Source: Tetrahymena elliotti 4EA
Lineage: Eukaryota > Ciliophora > Oligohymenophorea > Hymenostomatida > Tetrahymenidae
Reading direction: 5' to 3'
Length of the DNA: 64,000 bases
Assembly: GCA_000231825.2 (NCBI GenBank)
Contig: JH720301.1
Location: 1,412,123 to 1,476,122, forward strand
Shown: positions 25,760 to 38,464 of the stretch, piece after piece
How the letters are laid out: the number at the start of each line of letters is the position of its first letter
Position numbering within the stretch: the first letter of the stretch is position 1
Notes under the pieces: model-generated
The model's database searches: none
What the model was told of the DNA's origin: nothing
Seen by the model: the letters and a program-made list of their open reading frames with translations, nothing else
Translations under genes and position numbers: made by a program

Positions 25760-25979
25760 ATTTTATATTATTGTATATTTTTCAAAATTTAGCTTAGCTA
25801 CTTCAATTAATTTAATTCTAACTTCATTGATTTATGTTTCACTAATTAAAAAGATACTTTCCGCCAAATTATCAAATCTATTTTAATTTTTAATTTAAAA
25901 TTTAAGATCCAAATATTCAACGATTAAATTCAGTAAAAAAACATAATTCAAAGCTAATTAAATAAATTCAAATTAAGAA

Positions 25980-27301
25980 ATGTCAAGAACTCAAAATGGC
26001 TAGTTAAATACATTAAAAGAAAGGAATAATTTTCATTAAGAAACTCTGAGTGAAACAAAGTAGCCAGAACAATAAAAAAAGCAGTATACAGTTGATATTA
26101 AATACAAAAAACTATTGTTTTTAAAGTAAATTTGTTACTTATAAAAAGATGGACTCATGATGATTTTCAAAGATTAAATTATATTTCCAAAGGGCAGTTT
26201 GGAGTAAAACATTAATAAAACTCATTTTTTAACAAAAATTTTTTCTTAATTTGAATTTAGATGGTTTGGAAAATGAAAGAATTAAAAAGTGACAAAATTG
26301 TAGCAGTTAAGTAAATTAGCAAAGAAGATGTGATTAAGCAAAATATGTACATTAATCTTAAAAGAGAAATAGAAATTTAATCGCACTTAATGTACTTTAA
26401 ACAAATTGATTTAAATTTTATTTCTAATTAAATAATTATATTTATAAGGCACAAGCACATAATAGAATGTTATGGCTATTATACAACAGATCTAAAAATT
26501 TATATTATTCTTGAATATGCTTAAAAAGGAAGTCTAAGTGACCTGATTAAATTAAAACAACTCAACTTTTTATCAGAGTAGTAGATTGCTAAAGTAAATA
26601 TTTATTTATCAACCAACATAAAAAAAAATAAACAAATTTTGTTTAGGTTATATATTAATTAGCAACAGCACTTAGCTACTTAAAAGAAAGAAAAGTTTTG
26701 CACAGAGGTATATTCTAATATTATAAATAGATAATTATTAGATTGAAAATTAAGATTTTGTTTAAAATAGATATCAAATTAGAGAATATACTAATAGATT
26801 ATAATGGGGATGTTAAACTAGGTGATTTTGGATGCTCAGTCATTGATTTTCATCAAAATGGAAGATCTACTTTTTGTGGTACTGTTGATTGTAAATATAT
26901 TAAATATTATTATAGGTTACTTCAAAAATAAATAATTAATAGACTTAAGTCCCGAAATCCTTTCTATAAAGTAGTAAGGAGTTGAAGCAGATGTTTGGGC
27001 TCTAGGAGTTGTTTTCTATGAATTATTGTATCAAGCTCCACCTTTTTAAGGAGAAGATAAATTGTAAAAAATGAATAATATTTATGATTAAAAATGGTAT
27101 TTCTTAGATAATTAAAGACAAATTTCTTAATAGGCTAAAAACTTACTTCTTTAAGTAAATTAAATTAAAAAATATAATTTTTACTTACACCTTAATAACT
27201 AGCTTTTAAATCCAGATAAAGAGAAGAGATATAAACCTCATCAAATAATAGAGTCAGAGTATATTAAAAAGTTTTATGATCCATCTGTTTAAATAATTTG
27301 A
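25980..27301 (+). CDS. Aurora-like serine/threonine protein kinase
   Basis: Eight exons (25980-26083, 26149-26203, 26261-26391, 26449-26593, 26647-26707, 26771-26890, 26943-27154, 27203-27301) sum to 309 codons including TGA with all phases closing. A short Gln-rich N-terminus of ~35 residues leads to [18 protein letters not shown], aligning with the Aurora entry W-x-x-x-D-F-x-x-x-x-x-L-G-K-G-x-F-G. ATP lysine K70 (VAVKQI), REIEIQSHL (an Aurora hallmark), YIILEYAQKGSL, HRD at 164-166 ([14 protein letters not shown]), DFG at 184-186 (KLGDFGCSV) and the activation loop [14 protein letters not shown] (197-210), matching the Aurora R-x-T-x-C-G-T-x-D-Y-L-P-P-E pattern with the phospho-Thr at 199. 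[14 protein letters not shown] completes the C-lobe. Auroras drive mitotic spindle and chromosome events. Divergent glycine loop (SKGQFG) and SPE for PPE. No degron is evident in the short N-terminus. Confidence 0.9.
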
Positions 27302-28076
27302 AATAATTTATCCACTCTAAAGAAATTAACAAAAAATCATTAAAAAAATTATTTTCACAAAAAAGTAAATATTTTAAAATATAAATTTATTATTTAGTAT
27401 TAATATATTAACAAAATATTATTTATTCTAGTTTAATTATGTATTCTTTATCTATAATTTTATAACCTTTCATAACACAGCAATTTGATGAAAATATTAT
27501 TAATTTTTTTGTTGAAATTCTTAAATTGAATATCTAAAATAAGTTTTAAAAAAATAAACTATTAATGAGCCATTCATTTTATTTGAGATATTTTTAATTT
27601 CTATTCAATAATTTAAAAGTAAATTATTATTTTAATCATAAACAAATTTAGGGTATTCATTTATTATTATCAAGTTGCTTTCATTTTTATTTCAAATTTA
27701 CATTTACATATTTTTAGTTTTATGATTATAAAAATTATTGAGATAAAAGAGATACCATTTTTTAAAGATTTAAAATAATTATTTTAATTATTAGTTAATA
27801 TTAATATTTTAATAAAAAGAAAATAATTTTAAATGATTAAATTTTCAAAATCCTTTTCGCCAACCATATTTTAGCTTTTTCTAAAATTAGAAGTTTAAAT
27901 TTTTTCATAAATTATTAGAAATAAGTAGCTTTTTTTTTCTGCATAATCTACATTTTTAATTTTGTTTTACAATACTTAAAATAAAAAATATTTTCAACTT
28001 TATAATAAAAGCAAAATTTTGTTTATTAATTAAGTTTAGAATTTAATGTTTTCATTTTTTTTTGTGTATTGGCACA
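27302..28076. other. Intergenic between convergent genes, no gene seen
   Basis: AT-rich spacer holding the 3' flanks of the Aurora-like and rhomboid-like genes; no coding signal. Confidence 0.45.
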
Positions 28077-29167
28077 TCATAACATAAGTCTTTTAAATAC
28101 TAATCCAAACATAGCACCATAAATCATAGCACTTATATGAGCAGGTCTACAGACTTCATTTACATAATAGTTTTTATATTCATAACACTCATACATTAAA
28201 TAAATAGCTGGAATGAGGAAGAAGGGGAAAGCTTTATTTCTGAACATACAATAATCTGGTTTTATAGCTGCAAAAGCAGACATAAATGCTAAAGGAGTAA
28301 CTGCACCATGAGTTTTAGGTGTTAACATAGCAACTGGTTAGTCTTTGTTTCTTTCGTATAAGAAAGTAACACCACAGGTGACTAATGCATTAGAAGCAAA
28401 TAAGTAAAACATGTGTCTTTATCTCATGTAGAGTCCACATAAGTAAAGGGAGTAGAGTAAAGCAGGTCCATAAACAATCAAGCTTCCTTAATTCATAAAG
28501 GAAAGAGCAGCTTTAAATTATTAAAATAAAAAAGATTTGAATAAATATAATTTTAATTATTGAGGAGTAGTATTATAATTTATTATATTTCTAGAAAGTT
28601 ACTTACTAAAGAAAAAGATTTAGTTGTAATTAAATAATTATTTTTAAAAAGGTAGAATTTGATTGAAGAACATTTATTTTTACATGTGAAGATTGAGTGA
28701 TAGTACTATTCTTTAGGAATGTATTCAGATATGGTTGCATGTTTGAAAACAACGTTGTAAGGGATTGTTTCCCATTAATAATAGATGAATAAAGTGAAGA
28801 AAATTAGCAATAAAGGGAATTTATAACCATCTAATTTTGCCTTTTGCTCTTTGTTTGCTTCTTCTAATTTTTTTATTTTTTGCAAGAATTTATCATTATT
28901 AACAACTGAAAATGATGTAGGATCATAAACGTACTTGTCTTTCATTTCATCTAAAGCATTTTTCTTAGCCTTTTATATTTCTTCTAATTCATTTTTGTTT
29001 CTGTTGAAAATGTTGTATTGAATTTAGTTAAATAATCTAAGATTTCTATTAGTTAAATAATTATTCATATTGAATGCATTATTGAAATTGCAGCTTTAAC
29101 TACTCAAGTTGTTTCTAACCATTAATGGAGATTGCTTAAAAGCACTGAATGTAGGCTTACTAAACAT
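28077..29167 (-). CDS. Rhomboid-like membrane protein, likely protease-dead, probably mitochondrial
   Basis: Exons 29167-28684 and 28510-28077 sum to 306 codons including TGA. The N-terminus (MFSKPTFSAFKQSPLMVRNN..., rich in Asn, Arg, Ser and with almost no acidic residue for ~60 positions) looks like a mitochondrial presequence. A charged coiled stretch follows (KNELEEIQKAKKNALDEMKD), then a first helix (FPLLLIFFTLFIYY) and the rhomboid-type block: YYHSIFTSALSFMNQGSLIVYGPALL, several helices, THGAVTPLAFMSAFAAIK at ~228-245 in the place of the GxSG serine helix, and RPAHISAMIYGAMFGLVF (283-300) in the place of the catalytic His helix with G-x-x-x-G. The serine of GxSG is absent (GAVT), while a His (H286) remains. 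Rhomboids are intramembrane serine proteases (PARL in mitochondria); without the serine this would be a pseudoprotease. The fold call is inference from motif order. Confidence 0.68.
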
Positions 29168-30551
29168 TTTCCTTCCAATTTATTTTATTTTCAGCTATAT
29201 TTTAAATAGTTTAAAGCTTAAAAACCTTTTTTTGATACTTTTTAACGCTCTTAAAAATTTGAACTTTTTTGATGAACACAATTATTTATAAAAGTAAAGA
29301 TCACAAATCTAAAATAATAAGTGATCTGAATCATAAATTAATCAATTAATTTATTAAGCTATTTAGCAGCTCTCTAAGTCTAAAAATAATTATAAAATTT
29401 TCTTTTAAAATAAAATAGTAATAATTTTAATAATAGAATTAAATTTACATAACTCTTAAAAATGATAATTTATTTTATTTTTTTAAATGTTTAAAATTAA
29501 AATGACACCAAACTATTGTGGTTAGATTAATTATATTTGAACCAATTAAAAATAAAATAATAAGATTAAATCAAATTAAATATCTATTCTTTGAAAAAAT
29601 AACAAATGATTTGATTTTAACTATTAAATAATTTCAATTTATAATTCATGCAACAAGCAATTTAAAATGTAAAACAGATAAAAATTTAATTTGATCATAT
29701 ATTTATAAAATATTTTAGTATATTCAAGAAAAAATTCACAATTAAGAAATTTTATTTTTGTTTATAAATTTAAAAGATTGTAAAATGGCTTTAGAATATC
29801 AGAAGTTAAATATTATTTAAACTTGAGACTGAGATAAAAATGACAAATTTAGTTAGATATCTTTCTCTTATATGTGGTATTTTTTCAAGAGACACCAAAT
29901 AATTTTTTACAGAAGATGTGAATTTACAAATCAATTAATAAATTTAATTTTTATTTTGAAATTTTTTAGAAAACACATTTTTCTTAATTTTAATTGTCTA
30001 TCTAATTAAATATAGAAATTAGTTAGTGAGTTAGTTAGCTAGCTAGATATGCACAAAAATTGTTTAGATATTTTTAGAATATAAAATGAAAAAATATTTT
30101 ATCAAAGAAATTCTGGGTTTATACAGTTTGATGAAGGTATTATGCAGGATATATTAATAATTAGAAAGTATTATTTTGTGTTTAGATTACTAAATATAAA
30201 TAAAACATTTGACCAATCTTAATTATGGGATTTAGTTAGAAGAATGCAGTAACAAAAAGGATTTATTAAAACTTAAACTACCTAATGAATGGATTTGGTT
30301 AAAGTAAAAATAACTCAGCTAAAGTAATTTCTATCAGAAAGATGGACTAATTGTTTATCAAACATTTAGAAAATGTATAGTAAAACTATTGGATTTACTA
30401 TTTGAGATGATGATAATAATAGTAATTGAATGAATACCACTATTCAATAAATTAAAAAATACAAAAAAATTATAATTAAAATTAATAAATCATAGTCATA
30501 TAATTTATCTTTTTAACAACTAATACTATAAAGCAGTTGCTATAATTACAA
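29168..30551. other. Intergenic with a possible unassigned coding stretch
   Basis: AT-rich spacer. Between about 30200 and 30433 (+) there is a frame with somewhat protein-like composition (LEECSNKKDLLKLKLPNEW, then a TGA at 30431) that has no start, no recognisable domain and no clear splice to the next gene. It may be a gene remnant or chance. TTAG-type short repeats lie near 30020-30045. Confidence 0.35.
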
Positions 30552-33500
30552 ATGAAAAATAGGTTAGTTTTAGAATTAGAAAGGATTATCAAGAATTTTG
30601 TTGTTCTAACCAATAATTCGTTAGACTATCACTATAGATTAGATTTAGTTATTATTGTTCTCAACTATTTTTAGATATTATCATACTATTTATTTTCAAC
30701 AGATGAAGATAGTAAATTATTCGAAATCTTTTTATTGCAATTTAGCTTTTGTTGGATAAAGCATTTTTTAAATTTATTTTGGCTATTAATTCATTTTAAA
30801 AACAAAAGCATATTATTTGGATATAATTTAATGTAATTATTTTATTTTAGGAAGCAACTTCGATTATTCTTATAGAGATTTAGGAAAGGTGTTGGGAATA
30901 ATAGGAATGCCTACTATATTATTATATGAAGCAAGTATAGAAGTTAAATGCTTATTTCTTATACTTCCTGCATGCATTTTATTTATATATTTGGTATTAA
31001 CACTGATATGCTTAAAAGATTCTGGATATATAATGATTAAGTAAGAGTAGAAGGAAGAATATCGAACATTTGTTACAGTTTATAGCTACTATTCTGTCAC
31101 ATATAATTATTTCTTTTTTAATATCCTTTTATCTCTTGCATTAATGCCGATTTCATAGATAATTTAGGATGGATCAACATCTTCCTACCAATATATTATA
31201 GCTATTTCAATTATCTTAACACTTATAATCTTATTTAAGGCTTTTTTCTTCTCATATTTCGCTGAACTAAGCTATTCAGCTGTTGAAAAGTCATTAAGTA
31301 GGAATATAGTTACAAGCTCTTATGCTTTTCAAACACTTTTAAAATGTATTATGAATATTATAAACATCTTTTAAGCAAATGGCAATTTTTTTAAGGGATT
31401 ATAAGCTGCTTTAGTTTTTTTATATCTTTTTATGGCTTTATTTGAACTATTCTATTGGAGGCCTTACACTAAATAAATTTTGGTTAAAGTGATTCTATAT
31501 TCTATAGTTCTAACATTTACACTTACTTTTTTTAACTTGATATCTAGTGACTACTTCGAAGTGTGCACTTTAGTTTCTTTTCCTCTTCTTTCGTATGATT
31601 TTTTTGCTTTAAAATAGTGAATAAAATTATTTTTTAATAAATAAAATGATCAATCAATTAGAATACTTTTGACTTCAGCTTGGGACTTTGGAGTAAATAC
31701 ATAATTACAATATCAATTATTTAAAATAAAAAATATCTATCAGGTCTCCAATTATTGTGTTAATCTCAGAATTAATAAGTTTAATAAATTTTCCCATAAA
31801 CTATCCTAAAAAAAAATTAACAGATTAACAATAAAAAATACAAAAATTTTTTATTTAACTTTGGGAAATATCTCAAAATATCTATCTAATTTTTTTCTTA
31901 ATTTTTTAATTCAAGAGATTAATTTATTTTCAATTTTTGTAATTCTTTCATTTCTATCACTAAAAAAAACAAATTTCTCATATTAACTCAAGAAGAAAAA
32001 GACAGAATATTCGACAACAAAAAAATTTTTTATATAATTTATTATTTTATTGTTTCTTATCTCCTTTTTAGATTCATTTGAATTTTTTTATTCAAGTAAA
32101 AAAAATATTTTTGATAATAAATTTAATGAAAAAAATCATTCTATATTAATATGATGTAGAATATAAACTTACTTTTATGTCTACCCTTCTTCATACAATA
32201 TTAATAAAATAATTAAAAAAGGTTTACAATAAAGAGATTTTGGGAAATGTCAATTTAAATAAACATATGATGAGAGATTTACATTATAGGATAGGGTTGC
32301 TTATATATGAATAAGAAGAATTATTATATGATAAAAATGAATCTTTTATTTTGTTTAGTTTATTACAATAGCATAAGATGAAGTGCATTGATAAATTTTG
32401 CTTTTGTAAGAGGAGAGTAATTTTAAAGAGTATTTAAGGAACGAGAATGACAATTAACTAAGATTTTATGAAGAGATATATTTTGATGCTTGTACATAGA
32501 ATGGGAGATTATTTTAAAGTTTGTAAATTTAATTCAAAGGAAGTGATTTACTTTGTTCACTATATATATTTACTTAACGAATTTGATTAGTCTACTTTAG
32601 CTCTTGCTTAACTAAATTAAATGATGTTTTAAAACAGAAACTAAAATAAATTTGGATTGTATTAAATGACCATATTGTCTATTTTAAATTAACATATTAA
32701 ACAAAGAATGACATAAAATAACATGATTAACAAAAATGAAAGAGTCTCTATATTCACTCAAGTGGTAGAGAGCTTTCTTTGTTCTGAATAAAACTCAAAA
32801 GAAGTTAAAAAAGATATAATAGATGTATTAGAAATGAAAATAAAATTTTTTGATTATATTTTAATGGGAAAATTTGAAAAAGCTTAAGAAATGTATTAAA
32901 AAAGTGATTAAATAACACAAATCATGACGAAAACAGAGAAAACATTAGAAAATCTATATTTTACTTATCCATCCAGCAAACAAAAAAGTCTCATGTCATT
33001 TTATTAAGCTGAGATTTTAAATAATTTCTACAAAGCATTCTCATTTCAACATCTTGTTGTTGATAATAAAGTATCTCAGCTGTATCAAAAGTCACCAATA
33101 AATTTCTTTTCAAGTGAAATGATTTATCTCATTGTAGCATATGGTAAAGAAAAAGGTATACTTTAAGCTTTTAAATTTGATTATGATGCTTTTAAAATTC
33201 ATTTCTAAAAATTATTAAAATTCTTTAACAATGTTTTATATTAGATTTATTTAAACTTTTAAAATTAAAATTTATATTAAATTAGTAAGAGTTTATTTAT
33301 TTCATATTTTGAAACAATTTTTATAATTTAAAATAGGAAGAATAAAAAATTACTCATAAAAAGCTGCTTCCTTTTTTGGTTATGAAAAAGAAAGATTTGA
33401 TTTTGTTCGATCAATTGAAGATCTTATACCACCAGGTATTTCTAGTGTGCATGATGCTTTTGTTAATAATTTTTTTTAGACTGGTTCTAGTGGGTTTTTT

Positions 33501-36500
33501 AGAAATTTGGGGACAAGTCTTGCAAAATCTGAATCTGGTTTTCTTATACCTATCGAGATTTTATTTGATATAAATTTTTAAATTTAAGACGAGTTCACTT
33601 TTGTGGTATTTATGAGGTAATTGATGTCTAAAAATGTCTTTTTAATAATTGATGAGCATGGGAGAATAGGTAAATTTATAGTTAATAATGATCTTAACAA
33701 AATATAAATATGAAAATAGGTGGAATTACAGAAAATTTTTTTAAGCAGATTGGTGCTCCTAGTGATCTTCATAGAGATGTTTTGATTAAATTATCCCAGA
33801 GTCTTAACATAAATAACATGATTCCAAATTTTTGGGATTTAATGAATTAGATGTAGGAATAGGAAGTGACTGAAGCAAAGCATTTCGATGTTTCGTTAAA
33901 ATTCATTAAAGATTTAGATAGATTTGTAACTAGGAACACAGATATTCTAAAAAAGAATTAAGCATAAGATTTAAATTTAAAAGCTAGTGTGAGCGATAAA
34001 AAGAAAAAAATAAAAAAGGGTCAAAAAAATGGTCAAACTGTTTCACCAAACTAACAAAGTTAGTTAGCTATGGCTTATATAAAAAAAAGCTCTTTCTTTA
34101 ACAATGAATCCTCTAACAATAATATTACCCAGAATTCATAATCTTACTTTACTCCTAACTCTACTCCATTGAATCCTTTATCTGATATCAGCGATAGGTC
34201 TTTACACTCTCATCATACTCTAAATTCAAGAAAGACTCTAAGAAGCGCAAAATCTTTTGTGAGTAGAAAGACTCTAGGTATTTTTTCTATAATATAATTA
34301 TATATTTACTAAACATTTTGAATTTTAATATCAGGATGGAAAAAAAGTAAAATGTCTAAATATTAAACTAATTTAATCATAAGAACAAGAAATTTTGTAA
34401 CAGATGATGCAAGTGTTGCTTTTAAATATTATTTATTAGAATTAGAAGATCTTAAAAAACCATTAACAAATGACTGGTTTGGTTCAAATTCTGACAGGTA
34501 TTTTTTTAGTTTTTGAAAAAAATGATAAATAAAATTCTTTAAAAAAAAGCTATGCATCAAACACTAATCCTTCAAGAAGTTTTATGACAATGAAAACAGG
34601 AAAATCTATAAATACTCTTGCTTCTGGGAGCTTCTAAATGAGCAATCACTCAATGGAAGAAGAAAAAGAGAGAAACTTAAATATAGATGGAGAAGGTATT
34701 TATTTAAAAAATAAAATAATTTATTTAAGTTATTAATTAAACAAAAAAGATGATATTTAAGAATATTATGGAGAATAAACTTAATATAAATTAAGTAAAT
34801 ATAATACAACACTCTAGCCGATTGAAGAAGAATAAAATGATTAAAACAAAAAAAAGCATGTTGGTTAAAGCTAATACTAAACTAATTCGGCTTCTATTTT
34901 TAGTGGGAAAAAATAGCTAGGATGGGTATCAAGGATTGTAAATATGAGAAATTAAAAGGTACATTTTTCATTTAAATTTATTTTAAAGTTTTATTTAATT
35001 AATTTATAAAAGAATTAAGAATAACTGTAATAAAAAGAGTAAAATTAATTCATTACTCAGGTTGATACTGAATAGAGTGAAGATAAAAATATTTAAAGGA
35101 TTCAAACAGAAAAAAAACTTAAAAATAGATAATAAACTCCTTTAGATAAAAGCTCTAATTAAAATACTGAAGATTAGACAAGTGATAACTAAGAAGAGTA
35201 AGATGATGATGAAGATGATTAAAATGAGGATGGAGAGGGAGAGACTACAAGTAATAACTAAACTTCATAGTCTAGAACTTCTGGCCTGAAATCAGAGAGA
35301 TCCTCTAAGTCTTCAAAGAGATCTAAATCATCTAAGAAGGGCAACAACTCAAGACAAAGCTTATAAAGCACTAATTAGTAAGGGGTGAAGATAGGAACAT
35401 TAAATTAGATGGTAAATTAATTTTTTTTTAAAGTTAGGTGATTTTAATCTTAAATTAAAAAGGAAGATACAGCTTCATTTACTAAGGGGCAGACATTGAT
35501 GTCACATGATAATAACCTTGGCATAACTATTAATTTGGATCAAAAAAATGAAAACAAGAGCTTTTTAAATTTTATTCATAATTAAACGCATAAAATAAAT
35601 AATGATGAAGAGTAAGCTTCTTCATAGAAGAAGATAGGATCAGAAAAAGATCTCAATAAGCTCGGCTTAAATTAGAGGATTGATTCCAAAAATAAGATAA
35701 GTTTTATTAATGTTGATTTATTTGTAAAAGAGCCGGGATCTAATTTGTAGTCAGTTGTTTAAGAAGAAAGATAGGTTGATAAGCTTAATGGAATAGATTT
35801 GAATCCTAAAAATTATTTTGATGATAATATTCTTGATGAATCTAATAGATAGGCTTTATTTCTTAAAGATTAGGCTAGTAACAATGCAGAAAATAGTAAT
35901 TTATTATTTACTCTTGACAGGTCTGGAGTTTCTTATGTTAAAAGTCATGATGAATTAAGTGCAAGCAAAAAAATATCTTCAGTTCAACCTGCTCCTACTT
36001 CTATAAAGCACTTGAGTAATTCTTAATTTATAGAAAATTTATCATAAAAGTAGATCAGTACAAATGTAAGTCATAATTAAATTCCTATGAGTATTGTTAG
36101 TGGATAGGAATTGGATAACATACCTTCATCAAATTATCGAGGTATTCCACTACTATCTAAGAATTTTCAAACTTTGTCTAACAGTAATTAGAAAGAAACT
36201 TAAAGAGAAGATTACTTGTTAAAGTTAGCAAATAAATAAGTAGATGCTGAAGAAGATATTTTTTCTGTGAAAGATTTCTAACAAAAATTTTTTAACAACA
36301 ACGAATTTGGTGGTGGTGAAAGTGAACTTGCATCTTAGACCATAAAAATGGTTGGTAGCTAAATTGAAGTTATGAAAGAAGAGCAAATTTCAAAAGATTC
36401 AAATATTTATAAAATAGACCAAGAATTTGTCCAAAAAATATAAAAATGCTTTAGCTCTAGCAGTTCATAAAATGAAGAACAAAAAAAAAAAGAGCAATAA

Positions 36501-38464
36501 CTCCGAGATGCTAATCTAAAGTAATCAGATAACATTAGGACTTCAAAACAGTATTTTATTTATGAACAACTGAATTCCTTCTAAAATAGCATCAAAATCC
36601 CTTAAAGCATAAAGTTCGGACTCTTTTTTTGGGTTTTAGGATTATTGATTTTTTTAGCATTTTGCTTGACATTACTTTTCAGTGTAAGAACTGAATTTAA
36701 ATAATTTGATAAAGCCTTAAATCTTTTAAATGTTTAAAATGAAGTCATTTTACCTGTCAATAACCTTCAAACTCTTTCTCTCCTCAATAAATAAAATATG
36801 CTCAACGGTTTCATCTCAACTGATTAGAATATCTCTATGATTTAATCTATTTTATTGGAAGGAGTTTAATATTATTTTTAATATTTCTAAAATTCTATTG
36901 AATCAGTAAGTGTTAATTTTCATATAAAATTTAAAATTAAACTTATTTATTTTTTTATCTAAAGAGACAAGGAGACAAAACTACAATGGACATTTGGATT
37001 GATGAAACTTTGTAAGTTTTAATGAAGAATTAGTTTAGTTATTCTGATTAGACACACTAGCTACTACAGATACTATAAATACTTTTAAATAATATGAGTG
37101 GATTAGCTGAAGAATTCGAATTATAATCAGCTCCATAGACTAAAGATGTTAGATATGATTCATTTTTTCAGCAAATAAATTATCATCCAATAATAGATTA
37201 CTTTGATAAATTTTCCACTTAAGCTGTTGATAAAAATAATTAAATTACCTCTGACACTTAAACCCTTCTTACTGAGATTAGTTTACCTATGATATTTTCT
37301 TCTGTATTTATTTTTATAATTTCATTTTACTACCTGCTCAAATATAAGGAGCTATAAGAAGGCATGATGAAATTCTTCTACCACACTGATAAGATAAGTC
37401 TATCTCGTGATATTTAAAGATATAAAATTCTCAAATCTATTTTAACTTAGGGTGAAGATTAAATTTATTAATATAAATTCTCTATAAATAACCATGATGC
37501 TTTTTTAGAATCAGAGGATTAATACCATGAAAAACTTGCTACAGAAATGAAAAATTACAAAGCTAGACTCCCTGATATCAATCTTTCTCAATCTAGAATA
37601 TTTATTTTATTCTTTGTTGTCTTCATAAGCTATATTGTATTTATTGCAGGCAGCTTTACTTACTTAAAAATATTTCTATCTAATTATTAAGATTTAATTA
37701 ATAACTTATAATATTTCAGTCGAATTTCCTATAAAACAAGCAATCTCATGGCTGAAAGAGAGCTTTGTTATGCTTGTTTTTCTACAGATTTATAGTAAAA
37801 ATTCCCTGAAGTATTAGTTTTTGACTATCAAGAGGTGTCATCTATGTTCAAAAGTGATATTGAGTAACTTGGAAATTTCGTAAACAATATTGGGTCACTC
37901 TCATTTGAGTTAATAGATTAAAGCATTATAAATTAGGTCTAAGACCTATTTAAACATGATATATGTCCTAGTATGTAGTATAATTCTACTTTTTACAGAT
38001 AAGATAGGAGTATATATGATAAAGCCTGTAATTACATTCAGCGTGGTACCCTTAATTAGGGTTTGATAACATCTTTAAATTTTATAAGAAACAAGTTCAA
38101 CTCAGAATTCAAGGAAAGTCTTTTTTAGTAAAGAACACTTTATTAAAATTCAAATTAAATTCTTGATGATTCTCTTGCTATAACTCTAATTTCTTCCTAA
38201 ATATCTTCATTAACTAATCTAATTATCAAAAATGTGAATGAAAAAAAAGATAATGTAAATAATATCCTTACAATCATCATATGCATTTCTATGGTTGTGC
38301 TTGGATTAATTAATTTTTTGCTTTTCTTAAGAGGTAAAAATCATCTGCTCTAAGTTTACAATAACAACAAACTAATAATTTTCTTACTTCCACAACAAAC
38401 ATTATTCATGTAACATAAATTATTTAACCAATTCAAAACATTTTAAAAGAGATATAACTTGTGA
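30552..38464 (+). CDS. Large PAS-domain multi-pass membrane protein (ciliate TmcB-like family)
   Basis: A ~7.9-kb gene. The 5' part (30552-31620) encodes a start MKNRLVLELERIIKNF and about eight hydrophobic helices (GMPTILLYEA, CLFLILPACILFIYLVL, YIIAISIILTLIILFKAFFF, and others). From ~32180: a helical domain with KCIDKFCFCKRR, then a TPR-like region (FEKAQEMYQKSDQ, FYQAEILNNFYKAF) and a PAS-type domain at ~33340-33800 (KNYSQKAASFFGYEKERF, FLIIDEHGRIG, ENFFKQIGAP). A very long Ser/Gln/Asn/Lys linker runs to ~36600, followed by four more membrane helices (LFFWVLGLLIFLAFCLTLLF, ISLPMIFSSVFIFIISFYYL, IFILFFVVFISYIVFI, NILTIIICISMVVLGLINFL) and TGA at 38462. This order matches the big TmcB-like PAS family expanded in ciliates. 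I could not find a clean splice across the AT-rich 31610-32160 gap or at ~30830-30855, so two adjacent genes remain possible. Role unknown; PAS suggests sensing. Confidence 0.7.
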
